Source: Thermodesulfobacteriota bacterium
GTDB taxonomy: Bacteria > Desulfobacterota > BSN033 > UBA1163
Direction: 5' to 3'
Length of the DNA: 47,297 nucleotides
NCBI GenBank assembly: GCA_030017685.1
Contig: JASEHH010000017.1
Span: 1 to 47,297, forward strand
The position numbers were made by a program, and so were the translations under genes. Position 1 is the stretch's first letter; every line of letters begins with the position of its first letter. The notes beneath the pieces were generated by a model. The model had not been told where the DNA came from. It searched no databases and saw only the letters and a program-made list of their open reading frames with translations. This document shows positions 1 to 9,122 of this stretch, one piece after another.

Positions 1-613
1 CATGTAGCTCTCTGGCAATCCTTTTTCGTTCTTCTTCCTGGATAGTAATCATTTGCCTAAGCAGTGTTTGGTATCTTTTCCTGGATTCTCTTAACCTTTT
101 ATACAGCTTTGCCTGTTCAATGGCTGTGCCAAGGATGTCCCCGATGGAGTACAGGAGATACATATCTCTTTTACTGAAATGACGAGGCATGGGGCTAGCG
201 ACATTCAATACCCCAAGAATCTTGTCTTTCGCACGAAGAGGAACGCTGAGAAATGCTTTCAAGCCCTCCGTCTTTATTAGATCAGGATGGGCTGCACTCG
301 GGTCTTCAGAGATATTTTCTAATAGAATTGCCCTGCCATTTTGGGCAACCTTTCCTGCAATTCCCTCACCAAGCCTCATTTCCATATCTTTTGCATAGGT
401 CTCAGAAAGACCAATGCTGACCGAATAGGATAAAGTATTTGTTTGCTCATCTAAAAGCATGACCCCCCCGACATTTCCTTTCATCATCTCTAGGACACTA
501 TCCAAGCCAACCCTGAGGATCGGTTCCAGATCCCTGAGGCCACTGATCGCTGCCGAGACACGGCTCAAAGCTATAAGCTCATCGTCTTTAACTTTCGCCT
601 CGCTCTCTTCCAT
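1..613 (-). CDS. GAF-domain sensor histidine kinase, N-terminal part (runs off left edge)
   Basis: The 204 visible residues open with a GAF domain (about 15-165) and pass into a HisKA_3-type dimerisation helix ending in EEERKRIARELH. His204 is the predicted phosphoacceptor of a NarL/DesK-type kinase. The window edge cuts the gene exactly at this H-box, so the ATPase domain and any response regulator lie outside. No membrane segment is visible, so a cytosolic sensor is likely; the ligand is unknown. The ATG at 611-613 has GGAGG seven bases upstream and a good sigma70-type promoter (673-701), so the gene probably has its own transcript although it lies downstream of the ComEA-like gene on the same strand. 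Confidence 0.85.
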   Translation of the reverse strand, partial: MEESEAKVKDDELIALSRVSAAISGLRDLEPILRVGLDSVLEMMKGNVGGVMLLDEQTNTLSYSVSIGLSETYAKDMEMRLGEGIAGKVAQNGRAILLENISEDPSAAHPDLIKTEGLKAFLSVPLRAKDKILGVLNVASPMPRHFSKRDMYLLYSIGDILGTAIEQAKLYKRLRESRKRYQTLLRQMITIQEEERKRIARELH

Positions 614-672
614 TCTTGGTCCTCCATTACGGAAATTGTTTTCTCAACCTTCGGAAAAAATTAATTAAATAA

Positions 673-701
673 AAAATATACGAAATCCCATTTTCTGTCA
701 A
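673..701 (-). promoter_or_regulatory. sigma70-type promoter for the GAF kinase
   Basis: On the minus strand TTGACA (696-701) is followed after exactly 17 bases by TATTTT (673-678). It lies about 60 bases upstream of the kinase ATG in AT-rich DNA. The fit is by eye; no transcript data. Confidence 0.6.
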
Positions 702-869
702 TGTCATGTACTCATTCAAATACATATGAGACAGAAATGAAATATTTTAATATTAACACCGCAAGAGATTTCTAATTTCATAGGATCTACCTACCCTCCT
801 AATAAAACTTTTTGGGGATATATTAAAGGTAGACCATATCTTTTAGAACCTTAATCCACAAAATATTTA

Positions 870-1472
870 CTACTTCCGAAATACTGTAAAAAACGTCCCG
901 AATCGGTGGGGATTAGGTCTTATGATGAAAAACGTTTTAAAGGATTGACATTTTTTTTCACCGATCCCTTTCACATTTTTTAATTCTTCTACGGAGTGGA
1001 AGCCCCTTCTCCTTTCACGGTAGTTAATAATCTCTTTGGCCAGGGATTCGCCGATTCCGGGGATGAGGCAGAGGTCTTCCATGGAGACTCGATTGAGGTC
1101 AAGGGGGATATTGAAGACAAGAAGTTTATGAGCCTCCATGGTTTCAATCTTTATCCTGACTTCCTGTTGAGATTCTTTTCGGACATTAAGAAGAGTGCCT
1201 GTCTTCAGAGATTCTGAAAAGGAGTCCTTATCAAACAGCCCCGATTCCTTTAAACCGCCTGCCTTTTCGATTGCCTCTTTTAGAGTGGGGGAATGTTGAA
1301 AAATATGAACCCCGGGTTTCCGGACCTCTCCCAGGACTTCAATCACAATCTCTTGCGTGATTTCCTCTGAAGGGGTAGGGGGGGAATAGGAAAAATTAAA
1401 GTAGAGGACACCGAGGAGGAAAAAAGCTAAGACAAGGAGGACCTTCTGCTGACCGAGGGAGAAGTATTTCAT
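870..1472 (-). CDS. comEA: ComEA-like helix-hairpin-helix DNA-binding protein with SLBB domain
   Basis: This 200-aa protein has one N-terminal membrane anchor (about residues 8-28), an SLBB-like segment (about 42-100) and a C-terminal double helix-hairpin-helix (about 124-185) with the motifs IPGIGES and VKGIGEKK. This is the ComEA layout: a membrane-tethered protein that binds incoming double-stranded DNA on the outer face of the inner membrane. I chose the ATG at 1470-1472 directly before the anchor. The open frame extends 41 codons further upstream, but that stretch is a palindromic repeat (P at 1487-1521) and reads as junk. No clear Shine-Dalgarno is visible. No other competence gene is in the window, so a more general DNA-binding role cannot be excluded. 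Confidence 0.75.
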   Translation of the reverse strand: MKYFSLGQQKVLLVLAFFLLGVLYFNFSYSPPTPSEEITQEIVIEVLGEVRKPGVHIFQHSPTLKEAIEKAGGLKESGLFDKDSFSESLKTGTLLNVRKESQQEVRIKIETMEAHKLLVFNIPLDLNRVSMEDLCLIPGIGESLAKEIINYRERRRGFHSVEELKNVKGIGEKKCQSFKTFFIIRPNPHRFGTFFTVFRK

Positions 1473-1632
1473 TAATTGCGGATTGCGCCCGCCTGCCAAA
1501 GCACCTGTGCGGCGGGCAGGGAATGCGGAATGCGGAATCAATTGTGAATTAAAGAGATAAGTTTTTAGAACTTTTTTAAATTCCGAAATCCGCATTCCCT
1601 GCCTCCCGCAAGCAGGCGAAATCCGAAATGGC
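1473..1632. repeat. composite palindromic repeat between cimA and comEA
   Basis: Two CCTGCC-type palindromes (1487-1521 and 1597-1618) sit in inverted copies of a GAAT/GCGG word repeat: GGGAATGCGGAATGCGGAAT near 1520-1540 is mirrored by ATTCCGAAATCCGCATTCCC near 1580-1600. The whole gap can fold back on itself. No gene is visible in it. Confidence 0.65.
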
Positions 1633-3210
1633 TTAACCGTCTTCTTCTTTCAAGAGTTTGTAATCGATCGAATCCACCAGGGCCTGCCAGCTTGCCTCGA
1701 TAATATTCTCAGAAACCCCTACGGTTCCCCATTTCGACTCTCCATCTCCGGATTCGATCAGGACTCTCGTCTGTGCGGCTGTCCCATCTTTGGTGGTGAG
1801 TATTCTCACTTTGTAATCCAGGAGTTTAACCTCTTTCAATTCAGGGTAGAACTTTTCAAGGGCTTTGCGGATGGCATTATCGAGCGCATTGACAGGGCCA
1901 TTTCCAACGGCGGCCGTATGTTCGACCTGATCCCCGACACGAACCATGATGGTGGCTTCCGAAAGGGGGAAACCTTCTTCCTCTTTTTTCTCAACGATCA
2001 CCCGAAATCCCAGGAGCTCAAAGAATTTCTTGTGCTTTCCGAGGGCCTTCTTGACCAGGATCTCAAAGGAGCCCTCCGCTCCTTCAAATTGAAATCCCTC
2101 GTGTTCGAGTTTTTTTAAGTTGTCCAAGATTGTGCGGACGTTGGGGTCTTTGCTTTCGAGGTCGATTCCGAACTCGGCTGCCTTGTAAAGAATGTTCGAT
2201 TCTCCAGAAAGATCGGAGATGAGAACCCTCTGACGATTTCCAACCTGTTCGGGCTGGATATGTTCATAGGTGAGGGCGCTTTTCCGGATGGCGCTCACAT
2301 GGACGCCTCCTTTATGGGCGAAGGCGCTATCGCCCACATAGGGCAGATACTTCGGATGAGGCAGATTCGCCAGTTCCGAGACGAAGCGGGAGACCTCGGT
2401 CATCTTCTTGAGCTGGGTATCGGTCATACAGTCCAGCCCCATCTTCAATTTGAGATTGGGAATGATGGAGCAGAGATTGGCATTGCCGCATCGTTCACCA
2501 TAGCCATTGATCGTTCCCTGAACCTGTGTGATCCCTTCTCTCACAGCAAGAAGGGAATTGGCCACTGCCATCTCGGCATCGTTATGGACGTGGATGCCGA
2601 GGGGCACAGTGATTTCCTTCTTCACTTCTCGAATGGCCATCTGAAGGTCGTAAGGGAGGGCGCCCCCGTTCGTGTCACAGAGCACGATCCAATCGGCCCT
2701 CGCTTCCTGGGTCGCCCTCAGTATGGAAAGGGCATAAGAGGGATTGTTCTTGAATCCGTCGAAAAAGTGCTCTGCATCGAAAATGACTTCTGGAACTTTT
2801 CCCTTGAGAAAGCGGATCGACTGGCAGATGATCTCCAGGTTCTGATCGAGGCTGATGTTTAATGCCTCGAGGGCATGCATATCCCAGGACTTCCCAAAAA
2901 TGGTGACGGCCTCTGTCCCTGCCTCGATCAATGCCTGGAGATTCGGATCATCTTCAGGCGATATCCCCGCCCGGCAGGTGCTTCCAAAGGCAACGATCCT
3001 CGATGCGGAGAGAGAAACAGATTTAATCTCCTGGAAAAACTGGAGGTCCTTCGGGTTGGAGCCAGGCCAACCCCCTTCGATATAGTGGATGCCCAGCTCA
3101 TCGAGTTTTTGGGCAATCCGGACCTTGTCCTCGACGGAGAAGGCAATATCTTCCGCCTGAGAACCATCACGCAGGGTGGTATCGTAAATTTTAATCGATT
3201 GTTTGCTCAA
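1633..3210 (-). CDS. cimA: (R)-citramalate synthase
   Basis: The enzyme condenses pyruvate and acetyl-CoA to citramalate, the entry to the threonine-independent isoleucine route. The 525-aa length and the HMGL-like start [14 protein letters not shown] fit the long CimA family rather than isopropylmalate synthase. The N-terminal TIM barrel (about 5-275) contains the metal-site motif [12 protein letters not shown], and the C-terminal third (about 390-515) is the LeuA-type allosteric domain, the usual site of isoleucine feedback. The frame opens at a TTG at 3231 without a ribosome site. I prefer the TTG at 3208-3210, which has GAGG about 8 bases upstream and gives the usual [16 protein letters not shown] start. 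lysC lies upstream on the same strand, so two branched amino-acid entry enzymes are neighbours. Confidence 0.93.
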   Translation of the reverse strand: MSKQSIKIYDTTLRDGSQAEDIAFSVEDKVRIAQKLDELGIHYIEGGWPGSNPKDLQFFQEIKSVSLSASRIVAFGSTCRAGISPEDDPNLQALIEAGTEAVTIFGKSWDMHALEALNISLDQNLEIICQSIRFLKGKVPEVIFDAEHFFDGFKNNPSYALSILRATQEARADWIVLCDTNGGALPYDLQMAIREVKKEITVPLGIHVHNDAEMAVANSLLAVREGITQVQGTINGYGERCGNANLCSIIPNLKLKMGLDCMTDTQLKKMTEVSRFVSELANLPHPKYLPYVGDSAFAHKGGVHVSAIRKSALTYEHIQPEQVGNRQRVLISDLSGESNILYKAAEFGIDLESKDPNVRTILDNLKKLEHEGFQFEGAEGSFEILVKKALGKHKKFFELLGFRVIVEKKEEEGFPLSEATIMVRVGDQVEHTAAVGNGPVNALDNAIRKALEKFYPELKEVKLLDYKVRILTTKDGTAAQTRVLIESGDGESKWGTVGVSENIIEASWQALVDSIDYKLLKEEDG

Positions 3211-3231
3211 AAGGATATCCTCGCCATGCAA

Positions 3232-3356
3232 AAATCATTGCAAAATTAGCAATGCAAAATTAACAATTGTCAATGGTGATAAAAATATCTTGCACTAAGT
3301 TGGCTTACTAATCTTTTCATTGCTAACTGTTAATTGCTAATTGATCATTTTGCATT
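3232..3356. repeat. AT-rich inverted-repeat spacer between lysC and cimA
   Basis: The left arm around 3234-3265 (AATGCAAAATTAACAATT words) is complementary to the right arm around 3318-3353 (AACTGTTAATTGCTAATTG ... TTTTGCATT). It belongs to the same style of word-built palindrome found at other junctions of this block. No promoter or gene recognised. Confidence 0.55.
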
Positions 3357-3358
3357 GA

Positions 3359-4597
3359 TTATTTCTCCTCTGTGACGGATGGCTTATCCAGCTCAAAGGC
3401 ATCGTGGAGGGCTCGCACCGCCAGTTCCGTATATTTGGAGCCGATGATGCAGGAAATTTTGATCTCCGAAGTGGAGATCATCTGAATGTTGATCCCCTCC
3501 CTGGCCAGGGCGGAAAACATCTGTGCGGCCACATTGGAATGGCTCCTCATCCCAACGCCAATGATCGATACCTTGGCAATATTTTCATCGGAGAGGACTT
3601 CTTTTCCGCCAATTTCCCTGACGCCCTCCTTCACAATCTGAAGGGCCTTGGAGAAATCGGTCTTGGGAACGGTGAAGGCCAGGTCGGCACAGCCTTTTTC
3701 CGTGCTGGAGGTCTGGATGATCATATCGACCACGATATTGGCATCGGCAATGGGTTTGAATAATTTAGCGGCCACCCCGGGGATATCCGGAACGCGCATG
3801 ATCTCAATCTTTGCTTCATTCTTATTATAAGTCACGCCTGAAACAACCACTCTTTCCATCTCTCTCTCCTCCTTGCAGACAAGGGTTCCGGGATTATCAT
3901 TGAATGACGATCTCACATGAATGGGAACATCGTACTTCTTGGCAAACTCCACAGAGCGGATCTGAAGCACCTTGGCTCCCAGACTGGCCATTTCAAGCAT
4001 CTCATCATAAGAGATCCTGGAAAGCTTCCGGGCCTTGGGGCAGATATTGGGATCGGTCGTATAAACCCCATCGACATCGGTGTAAATTTCACAGACATCC
4101 GCTCTGATGGCGGCCGCCACAGCCACAGCGGTTGTATCGGAACCTCCACGGCCGAGCGTGGTGATATTTTCGGACTCATCCACGCCCTGAAACCCGGCCA
4201 CGACCACCACCCTTCCGTTTCTTAAATCTTCAAGCATCTTCTCCGACTCGATCCCGGTGATGCGGGCCTTGCCAAAGGCGCTGTCCGTAGCAATCTTGAT
4301 CTGAAATCCGAGATACGATTTCGCATCACAGCCCATCGACTTGAGGGTCATCGCAAGCAGGGCAATAGTGACCTGCTCCCCTGTGGAGACGAGAACATCC
4401 ATCTCTCTTTCATCGGGGTCCGGAGTGACCTGCTGGGCCAGTCGGATCAATTTGTCTGTTTCTCCGGCCATCGCTGAAACGACGACGACCACCTGATGCC
4501 CTTGATTTTTGGCGTCGAGGACCCTACGGGCGACATTCTTAATCCGCTCGATATCCCCGACAGAGGTTCCGCCAAACTTTTGAACAACCAATGCCAT
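3359..4597 (-). CDS. lysC: aspartate kinase
   Basis: LysC phosphorylates L-aspartate with ATP, the first step to lysine, threonine, methionine and diaminopimelate. The 412-aa protein opens with the nucleotide-binding motif KFGGTSV (7-13), has the kinase-core segments [14 protein letters not shown] and [14 protein letters not shown], and ends in two ACT domains (about 265-410) that normally bind the feedback amino acid. There is no homoserine dehydrogenase fusion. The ATG at 4595-4597 follows a strong GGGAGGT. It lies between tsaE and cimA on the same strand. I see no room for a lysine riboswitch in the short upstream gap, which holds a palindromic repeat. Control is therefore likely at the enzyme. 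Confidence 0.96.
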   Translation of the reverse strand: MALVVQKFGGTSVGDIERIKNVARRVLDAKNQGHQVVVVVSAMAGETDKLIRLAQQVTPDPDEREMDVLVSTGEQVTIALLAMTLKSMGCDAKSYLGFQIKIATDSAFGKARITGIESEKMLEDLRNGRVVVVAGFQGVDESENITTLGRGGSDTTAVAVAAAIRADVCEIYTDVDGVYTTDPNICPKARKLSRISYDEMLEMASLGAKVLQIRSVEFAKKYDVPIHVRSSFNDNPGTLVCKEEREMERVVVSGVTYNKNEAKIEIMRVPDIPGVAAKLFKPIADANIVVDMIIQTSSTEKGCADLAFTVPKTDFSKALQIVKEGVREIGGKEVLSDENIAKVSIIGVGMRSHSNVAAQMFSALAREGINIQMISTSEIKISCIIGSKYTELAVRALHDAFELDKPSVTEEK

Positions 4598-4618
4598 TCA
4601 GTCACCTCCCACATAATT

Positions 4619-4684
4619 AAAAGTTTCGAGTTTCAAGTTGCAAGTTTCAAGTTTTAAACCTTAAACCTTAAACCCGAAACTCGA
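4619..4684. repeat. word-built palindrome at the tsaE/lysC junction
   Basis: AAGTTTCGAGTTTCAAGTT near 4620 is mirrored by AAACCCGAAACTCGAT at 4671-4686. The right arm contains the stop codon and last residues (EFRV) of tsaE, so the repeat has reshaped the gene end. Confidence 0.5.
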
Positions 4685-5141
4685 TATTATTGAGCAGTTC
4701 TTCGTACCTTTTCCCTTTTGCGACCAATTCTATAGATCGGGTCTGTTTGCCCGTGTAATGGATATTAACCCGGAGAAACTCGCCTGGAAGTAAGGAAGGG
4801 ATTCTATCTGCCCATTCAATCGCTGTGATCCCCTCTCCATGAAAATACTCTTCCAGACCCAACTCCTCAGCTTCTTTCTCCTCCTCCAGCCGGTAGAGGT
4901 CGATATGATAAAAGGGAATTTCCCCGTTATATTCATTGATCAGCGTGAAAGAGGGGCTGGACACATAGACGGATTTTCCTACCCCGACTCCCTGTGCCAA
5001 CCCTTTAATGAACTGAGTTTTTCCCGCTCCCAGTTCGCCCATTAAAGCGACGACATCCCCTCGTTGAAGGAGGCGTCCAATCTGTTTGCCAAAGCGAAGG
5101 GTCTCTGAGGGGCTCTTTGACTGGAAAACCGCCTTATTCAT
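4668..5141 (-). CDS. tsaE: tRNA threonylcarbamoyladenosine biosynthesis ATPase TsaE
   Basis: TsaE is the ATPase that supports TsaB-TsaD in making t6A37 on ANN-decoding tRNAs. The 157-aa protein has the P-loop GELGAGKT (35-42), the Walker-B-like FYHIDLYRL (about 77-85) and the family motif EWADR (109-113). Length and motif order are standard. The ATG at 5139-5141 is the only sensible start, but no clear Shine-Dalgarno is visible because the upstream 236 bases are a palindromic repeat. The last four residues are encoded within another repeat. TsaB and TsaD are not in the window. Confidence 0.95.
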   Translation of the reverse strand: MNKAVFQSKSPSETLRFGKQIGRLLQRGDVVALMGELGAGKTQFIKGLAQGVGVGKSVYVSSPSFTLINEYNGEIPFYHIDLYRLEEEKEAEELGLEEYFHGEGITAIEWADRIPSLLPGEFLRVNIHYTGKQTRSIELVAKGKRYEELLNNIEFRV

Positions 5142-5149
5142 TCAATTTG

Positions 5150-5372
5150 GATTTAAATTCGAAGCACGAGGTTAAACTCAAAACCCTAAACACTAAATTC
5201 TAAACAAACATAAAACTCAAAATCCAAATGTTCAAAAAGGCTTATCTGGACTTCTCTAATTCCTAAGTGATAAAGTTTTGAATTTTGTATTTTGGGCATT
5301 TGAGTTTGTTTAGAGTTTAGGGATTCGAGTTTAGGGTTTAACATTTTGATTCGGATTTCGAATTTTATCAAC
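5150..5372. repeat. about 220-bp imperfect palindrome filling the gap upstream of tsaE
   Basis: The left arm (about 5150-5240, words such as AAACCCTAAACACTAAATTC) is complementary along its length to the right arm (about 5276-5370, words such as GTTTAGAGTTTAGGGATTC and CGGATTTCGAATTTT). It could form a single long hairpin with a short loop. The GTTTAGGG words resemble plant telomere repeats only by chance. It is the longest member of the word-palindrome family here. Confidence 0.65.
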
Positions 5373-5377
5373 ACCCA

Positions 5378-5851
5378 TCAGGCTTTAAACTTGAAATCAT
5401 CCGGGTTTAGGTTTTCAAGCCATTCCTTCAACTGATCGCCCTCTTTTTCAAAATCAATGGTCCTCGCCTTTTCGATCACCTCGTCCGAGACAAAGATCGG
5501 TGCGTCCACGGAGAGGGCAATGGCGATGGCATCGCTGGGGCGGGAGTCGATAACGATTTCCTCTCCTCTTCGATTGAGGTGAATCAATGCATAGTAAGTG
5601 CTTTCCTTCAAGTCGTTGACCACGATTCTCATCACCTGAGACTCAAGGGTTTTCAGGACACTATGGATCAGATCGTGAGTCATAGGGCGATGGGAATCGA
5701 TCTTTTTCAATTTCATGGCAATCGCATTTGCCTCGAACGGTCCGATCCAGATGGGAAGCCCTGTCTTATTGGACAGGTCCATCAGGAGGACGACAAACCC
5801 ATTCGAGGTGGAATCGAATGTCAAAAACTTCACCTTCATCTCAACTAACAT
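5378..5851 (-). CDS. bifunctional nuclease family (DUF151) protein
   Basis: The 157-aa protein matches the bifunctional nuclease (BFN, DUF151) family through most of its length: MKVKFLTFDSTSNGFVVLL at the start, PIWIGPFEANAIAMKL near 33-48 and the signature IDSRPSDAIAIAL near 100-112. Plant and mycobacterial relatives have been reported to have nuclease activity or bind regulators; the bacterial role is poorly defined. The ATG at 5849-5851 follows AAAGGAGAATAGG, and this Shine-Dalgarno lies inside the last codons of the preceding baeRF-type gene, whose stop is one base away. The two genes are therefore almost certainly translationally coupled. Confidence 0.9.
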   Translation of the reverse strand: MLVEMKVKFLTFDSTSNGFVVLLMDLSNKTGLPIWIGPFEANAIAMKLKKIDSHRPMTHDLIHSVLKTLESQVMRIVVNDLKESTYYALIHLNRRGEEIVIDSRPSDAIAIALSVDAPIFVSDEVIEKARTIDFEKEGDQLKEWLENLNPDDFKFKA

Positions 5852-5852
5852 C

Positions 5853-7028
5853 CTATTCTCCTTTGATCGACGGCGAACGGGATGAACGGAATCTTAAAGA
5901 GGCTCCCACGCCATCGTTTTCCTTCAGAGTGTGATTTTCTTCGACCCATTTGACCTCTCCATCTTGACGAAGAACCGATCTCATCATTTCCTCTCCCAGG
6001 TTAATGTCCCTGGTGTTGCCTTTGCAGAAGGAACAGGAGGCCGAAGGATGAGCCGGTGAATGGATGAGGACGAGAGAGCTGCATCGAGAGCATATTCCTC
6101 CGGGAAGGCTGAACGAGGTCAGGAGATACAGGGTTTGAATCTGCCCTTTGTTCAGGGCCTCCAGTGTCCCATCCAGGCCAAAGGCGGCCCGTCCTCTCTG
6201 AGGCGTCCTCTCCTTCAGTTCTTCGATTTGCCGGGACACCTCTTCCTTCTCTCTCTGGAAGAGGCGCTCAAAAATTCGCCTTAACACCCTGGAGCGCTCC
6301 TCGGAAAAGTCCATGGAGAAGGTATCCGTAATCTGCTGTTTGACCCGTTCGGGGAGGAAGCTCTTAAAATTGGCAAGGGTCCGATCCTGGCCGATGAGGA
6401 CCACCCTTTTCCACTTTCCCGTGTCAAACAGTTCGGTCAATTGCTCGGATACTTCCTTGTGGTGTTTATTCATATGATCCCGGATGTGGCGCTGGTATCT
6501 CATCTGAGCCCAACCTCCCTGATCATGACGGCCCGGGACATAACTCTCAATGGAGAATTCTGCTAACAGTCCCTCAAGAGATATCTCAAATAGTTTTGCA
6601 GAATCGGTTTCCACCATAACGGCAAGCGTGTCCTGATACTGGGAGGAGAGCCGCACGAGAGGCCGGAGGACCGGCAGGCTGAAGAGGAAGAATTCGTTTT
6701 CGAAGGGCATGATCGAAGGGTAGGTCAGGAATGTGTTGGCGGCGCTACAGGAGAAGATGGCGATTCCGTCGACCCCTTCGTCGTAAGATCGGCGAACCAA
6801 TCCCTCCACGAACCTTTCGATCTGTTTTTGATCCTCAGGATAGGTCTTTTGCCAGTCCTCTTTTCCTTTGAGTTGGTCGAATCCCTTCTTCAGTTGATTC
6901 TTCGCAAAGAGGCGAATGCGCTCTCTCTGCTGTTCAGAATCCCATCGGGTGTTGAGATAGAGAGAGAAAAAAGGATAAGGTCCCTCTTCGATACGGGCCA
7001 GTTTTCTGATCTCGTTCCTCATCTCCAT
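5853..7028 (-). CDS. baeRF-type (eRF1/Vms1-like) release-factor-related protein
   Basis: I recognise this 391-aa protein as a member of the bacterial archaeo-eukaryotic release factor (baeRF) group. Evidence is the FSLYLNTRW start, the central VPGRHDQGGWAQMRYQRH segment (about 164-181), the RVVLIGQDRTLANF strand-turn (about 208-221) and a C-terminal zinc-ribbon-like Cys set (C313, C316, C332, C335). GGWAQ (171-175) fits the GxxQ arrangement that carries the catalytic glutamine in Vms1, which releases nascent chains from stalled ribosomes. Peptidyl-tRNA hydrolysis is thus a family-based inference, not proven. The ATG at 7026-7028 has GGAG upstream. It ends one base before the BFN gene. Confidence 0.75.
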   Translation of the reverse strand: MEMRNEIRKLARIEEGPYPFFSLYLNTRWDSEQQRERIRLFAKNQLKKGFDQLKGKEDWQKTYPEDQKQIERFVEGLVRRSYDEGVDGIAIFSCSAANTFLTYPSIMPFENEFFLFSLPVLRPLVRLSSQYQDTLAVMVETDSAKLFEISLEGLLAEFSIESYVPGRHDQGGWAQMRYQRHIRDHMNKHHKEVSEQLTELFDTGKWKRVVLIGQDRTLANFKSFLPERVKQQITDTFSMDFSEERSRVLRRIFERLFQREKEEVSRQIEELKERTPQRGRAAFGLDGTLEALNKGQIQTLYLLTSFSLPGGICSRCSSLVLIHSPAHPSASCSFCKGNTRDINLGEEMMRSVLRQDGEVKWVEENHTLKENDGVGASLRFRSSRSPSIKGE

Positions 7029-7068
7029 AAGCGCTCCAAAAAAAGCCTAACAGACTTCCGCAAGGGAA

Positions 7069-8619
7069 TCAAACCCCTCTCTGGAGAAGGGCAGGAATCT
7101 TCTTGATGAGGTCTGTAGCCATAAGAGATTTTTCACCTATTTCCCGGGCCACCTCATCTCCTGCCAACCCGTGGAGATAGACGGAAGCCTGAAGGGAGGA
7201 GAGAATGTCGAATCCCTGACAGACCAGGCCGCCAATCATCCCGCTCAGCACATCGCCCGTTCCTCCTGTTGCCAATCCTGAATTACCTGTCGGGTTGATG
7301 TAAACCTCTCCTTTGGGACTGACGATGAGGGTGCGATATCCTTTGAGGATCAGAAAGGTATGGCTGGATTGAGAGAAATTTTTGCAGACCCCGATGCGAT
7401 TCTCCTGCACCTCTTTAACCGTGGAATGGACCAGTCTGGCCATCTCCCCGGGATGGGGCGTGAGGACAATCGACCGGTTGGAGGTGGGGAGGAGCTTGGG
7501 TTGGGTGGCCAGCGCGTTCAGCCCATCGGCATCGATGATGATGGGAAGAGAGATCGTTTTGATCAGTTTATGGATGAGCAACTGGGTCTCTTTAAAGGTT
7601 CCGAGGCCGGGCCCGATCACAACAGCCTTCTTGTTTTCACAAAGACGAAGGATGGAGTTGAACGCTCTCAGGCTCAGAGTCTGTTTGGGGGTTTCGGGCA
7701 TAGGTTCGGTCATCACCTCGGTCAATTTCATTTCCATAATGGTATTCAGACTCTTCGGGATGGCGAGGGTCACCAGCCCTGCGCCCATCCTGAGGGCGGC
7801 CTCGCAAACCATAGCGGCTGCTCCGGTCTTCCCCACCGAGCCGGCGATCACAAGCAGATGGCCGTAATCTCCTTTGTGGGTGTCCGGAGGCCTTGGCGTG
7901 GAAAGGAATGGCCTGATTTCCTCTTCGTCAAGGAGATGAGATTGAATCTTCTCCTCTTCCACCAGATTCTTTGGGATGCCAATATCGATCACTTTCAGAG
8001 TTCCGGCATAATCCGTTCCCGGTGAGATGAGGAGTCCCACTTTGGGCAGGCCGAACGTGACGGTGAGGGTCGCGCGTATCGCTGCGCCGAGTGGTTTACC
8101 CGTATTGGCATTCAAACCGGAGGGGATGTCAATGGCGACAATGGGCTTATGAAGAGTATTGAGATGATCGATGACCTCTCTGTAATAACCTCTTACTTCG
8201 GCGTCGAGGCCTGTCCCGAAAATGGCATCGATCAAAAGGTCTGCCTTCTCCACGTCCCTCTTCACCTTCTGATAATCCTTCGAGGAAGGAACCGGGATGA
8301 TCTCCCCTTTCATGCGATAGAGGATATAATGATTTGTTTCCGCATCCCCCCTGAGCGACTTCGGGTCGGTCAGGAGAATGACCTTAACCGGTATGCCCCG
8401 ATTTATCAGATGCCTGGCGATGACGAAACCGTCTCCTCCGTTGTTTCCTTTTCCGGCGATGATCACCACCCTCTTTTTCCGGAGGTCCGGGAAGGAGGTC
8501 AGGATGGCCTCTGTGGCTCCTCTTCCTGCATTCTCCATAAGGATGATTCCTGGGATTCGGTAGGTTTCGATTGCCTTACGATCCAGTTCCTGCATCTGTT
8601 CAGCGGTCGCTACTTTCAT
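7069..8619 (-). CDS. nnr: bifunctional NAD(P)H-hydrate epimerase / ADP-dependent dehydratase
   Basis: This enzyme repairs damaged NAD(P)H hydrates. The 516 residues comprise the epimerase (YjeF-N, about 1-215: EQMQELDRKAIE, IIAGKGNNGGDGFVIAR, DAIFGTGL, AIDIPSGLNANTG) and the dehydratase (about 225-510: THKGDYGHLLVIAGS, GPGLG, DADGLNAL, LTPHPGEMARL, GNSGLATGGTGDVLSG). All key segments are present and the length is normal. The ATG at 8617-8619 has GAGGGG upstream and lies inside the end of acpS (20-base overlap), so the two are coupled. A 40-base gap separates it from the baeRF gene. Confidence 0.96.
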   Translation of the reverse strand: MKVATAEQMQELDRKAIETYRIPGIILMENAGRGATEAILTSFPDLRKKRVVIIAGKGNNGGDGFVIARHLINRGIPVKVILLTDPKSLRGDAETNHYILYRMKGEIIPVPSSKDYQKVKRDVEKADLLIDAIFGTGLDAEVRGYYREVIDHLNTLHKPIVAIDIPSGLNANTGKPLGAAIRATLTVTFGLPKVGLLISPGTDYAGTLKVIDIGIPKNLVEEEKIQSHLLDEEEIRPFLSTPRPPDTHKGDYGHLLVIAGSVGKTGAAAMVCEAALRMGAGLVTLAIPKSLNTIMEMKLTEVMTEPMPETPKQTLSLRAFNSILRLCENKKAVVIGPGLGTFKETQLLIHKLIKTISLPIIIDADGLNALATQPKLLPTSNRSIVLTPHPGEMARLVHSTVKEVQENRIGVCKNFSQSSHTFLILKGYRTLIVSPKGEVYINPTGNSGLATGGTGDVLSGMIGGLVCQGFDILSSLQASVYLHGLAGDEVAREIGEKSLMATDLIKKIPALLQRGV

Positions 8620-9001
8620 CGTCTTTCCCCTCTAATAGGACATGCGCCACGGCGAATGGTTGGTCGTGGGAAAGGGTGAGATAGGTTCTCTCGATCCGAC
8701 AGGTTTGAAGAACCTCCTTTGCCTTTCGATGGAGGCAGAGGAATGGTTTTCCCAAGGGATCGTTCTCCACCTCGATATCCGTCCATTGAATTCCATTTCG
8801 AAGCCCTGAGCCAATAGCCTTTAGAAACGCTTCCTTCGCGGCGAACCGGATGGCGAAACATTCTGAGGGACGGGACCTTCGTTGGCACCGGGAGATTTCT
8901 CGCTCCGTATAAACCCGGTCCAGAAAGTGGTCTCCCCAGCGTCTCATGAGTTGCCCGATCCGTTCGATATTGACGATGTCGATGCCGCTGCCAAAGATCA
9001 T
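8600..9001 (-). CDS. acpS: holo-[acyl-carrier-protein] synthase
   Basis: AcpS transfers 4'-phosphopantetheine from CoA to apo-ACP. The 133-aa protein has the metal-binding Asp8 in GIDIVNIERI and the second motif FAAKEAFLKAIG (53-64, with Glu57), then WTDIEV and a C-terminal LSHDQPFAVAHVLLE. The length is standard. The ATG at 8999-9001 is the conserved start but has no visible Shine-Dalgarno, because a palindromic repeat abuts it. Its 3' end overlaps nnr by 20 bases; pdxJ lies 121 bases upstream. Confidence 0.96.
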   Translation of the reverse strand: MIFGSGIDIVNIERIGQLMRRWGDHFLDRVYTEREISRCQRRSRPSECFAIRFAAKEAFLKAIGSGLRNGIQWTDIEVENDPLGKPFLCLHRKAKEVLQTCRIERTYLTLSHDQPFAVAHVLLEGKDDESSDR

Positions 9002-9002
9002 A

Positions 9003-9120
9003 AGTTCGGAGTAATTTAGTTCGCCTGCCTGCCGCAGGCAGGGAGTTCGGAAACTTGGAATCGAAGTCTTGGGAAATTGATTTTTGACTCCGAACTCCCA
9101 ACTCCGAACTTCGAACTTTT
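9003..9120. repeat. nested palindrome between pdxJ and acpS
   Basis: An outer inverted repeat made of AGTTCGGAGT / ACTCCGAACT words encloses a perfect-looking REP-like palindrome CCTGCCTGCCGCAGGCAGG at 9024-9042. The inner palindrome interrupts the outer word: TTAGTTCG before it and AGTTCGGA after it. Confidence 0.65.
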
Positions 9121-9122
9121 AT

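Noticed and set aside
2260-2862. 200-codon open frame on the plus strand
   Set aside because: Antisense shadow of cimA with no recognisable domain.
4598-4667. Lysine riboswitch upstream of lysC
   Set aside because: The gap directly upstream of lysC holds only a Shine-Dalgarno and a word palindrome, far too short for the riboswitch fold.
5276-5370. GTTTAGGG words as telomere-like repeats
   Set aside because: Irregular, short and part of an inverted repeat; the genes around are bacterial.
7360-8025. 221-codon open frame on the plus strand
   Set aside because: Antisense to nnr, which has full family motifs; composition is that of a mirrored coding strand and there is no ribosome site.
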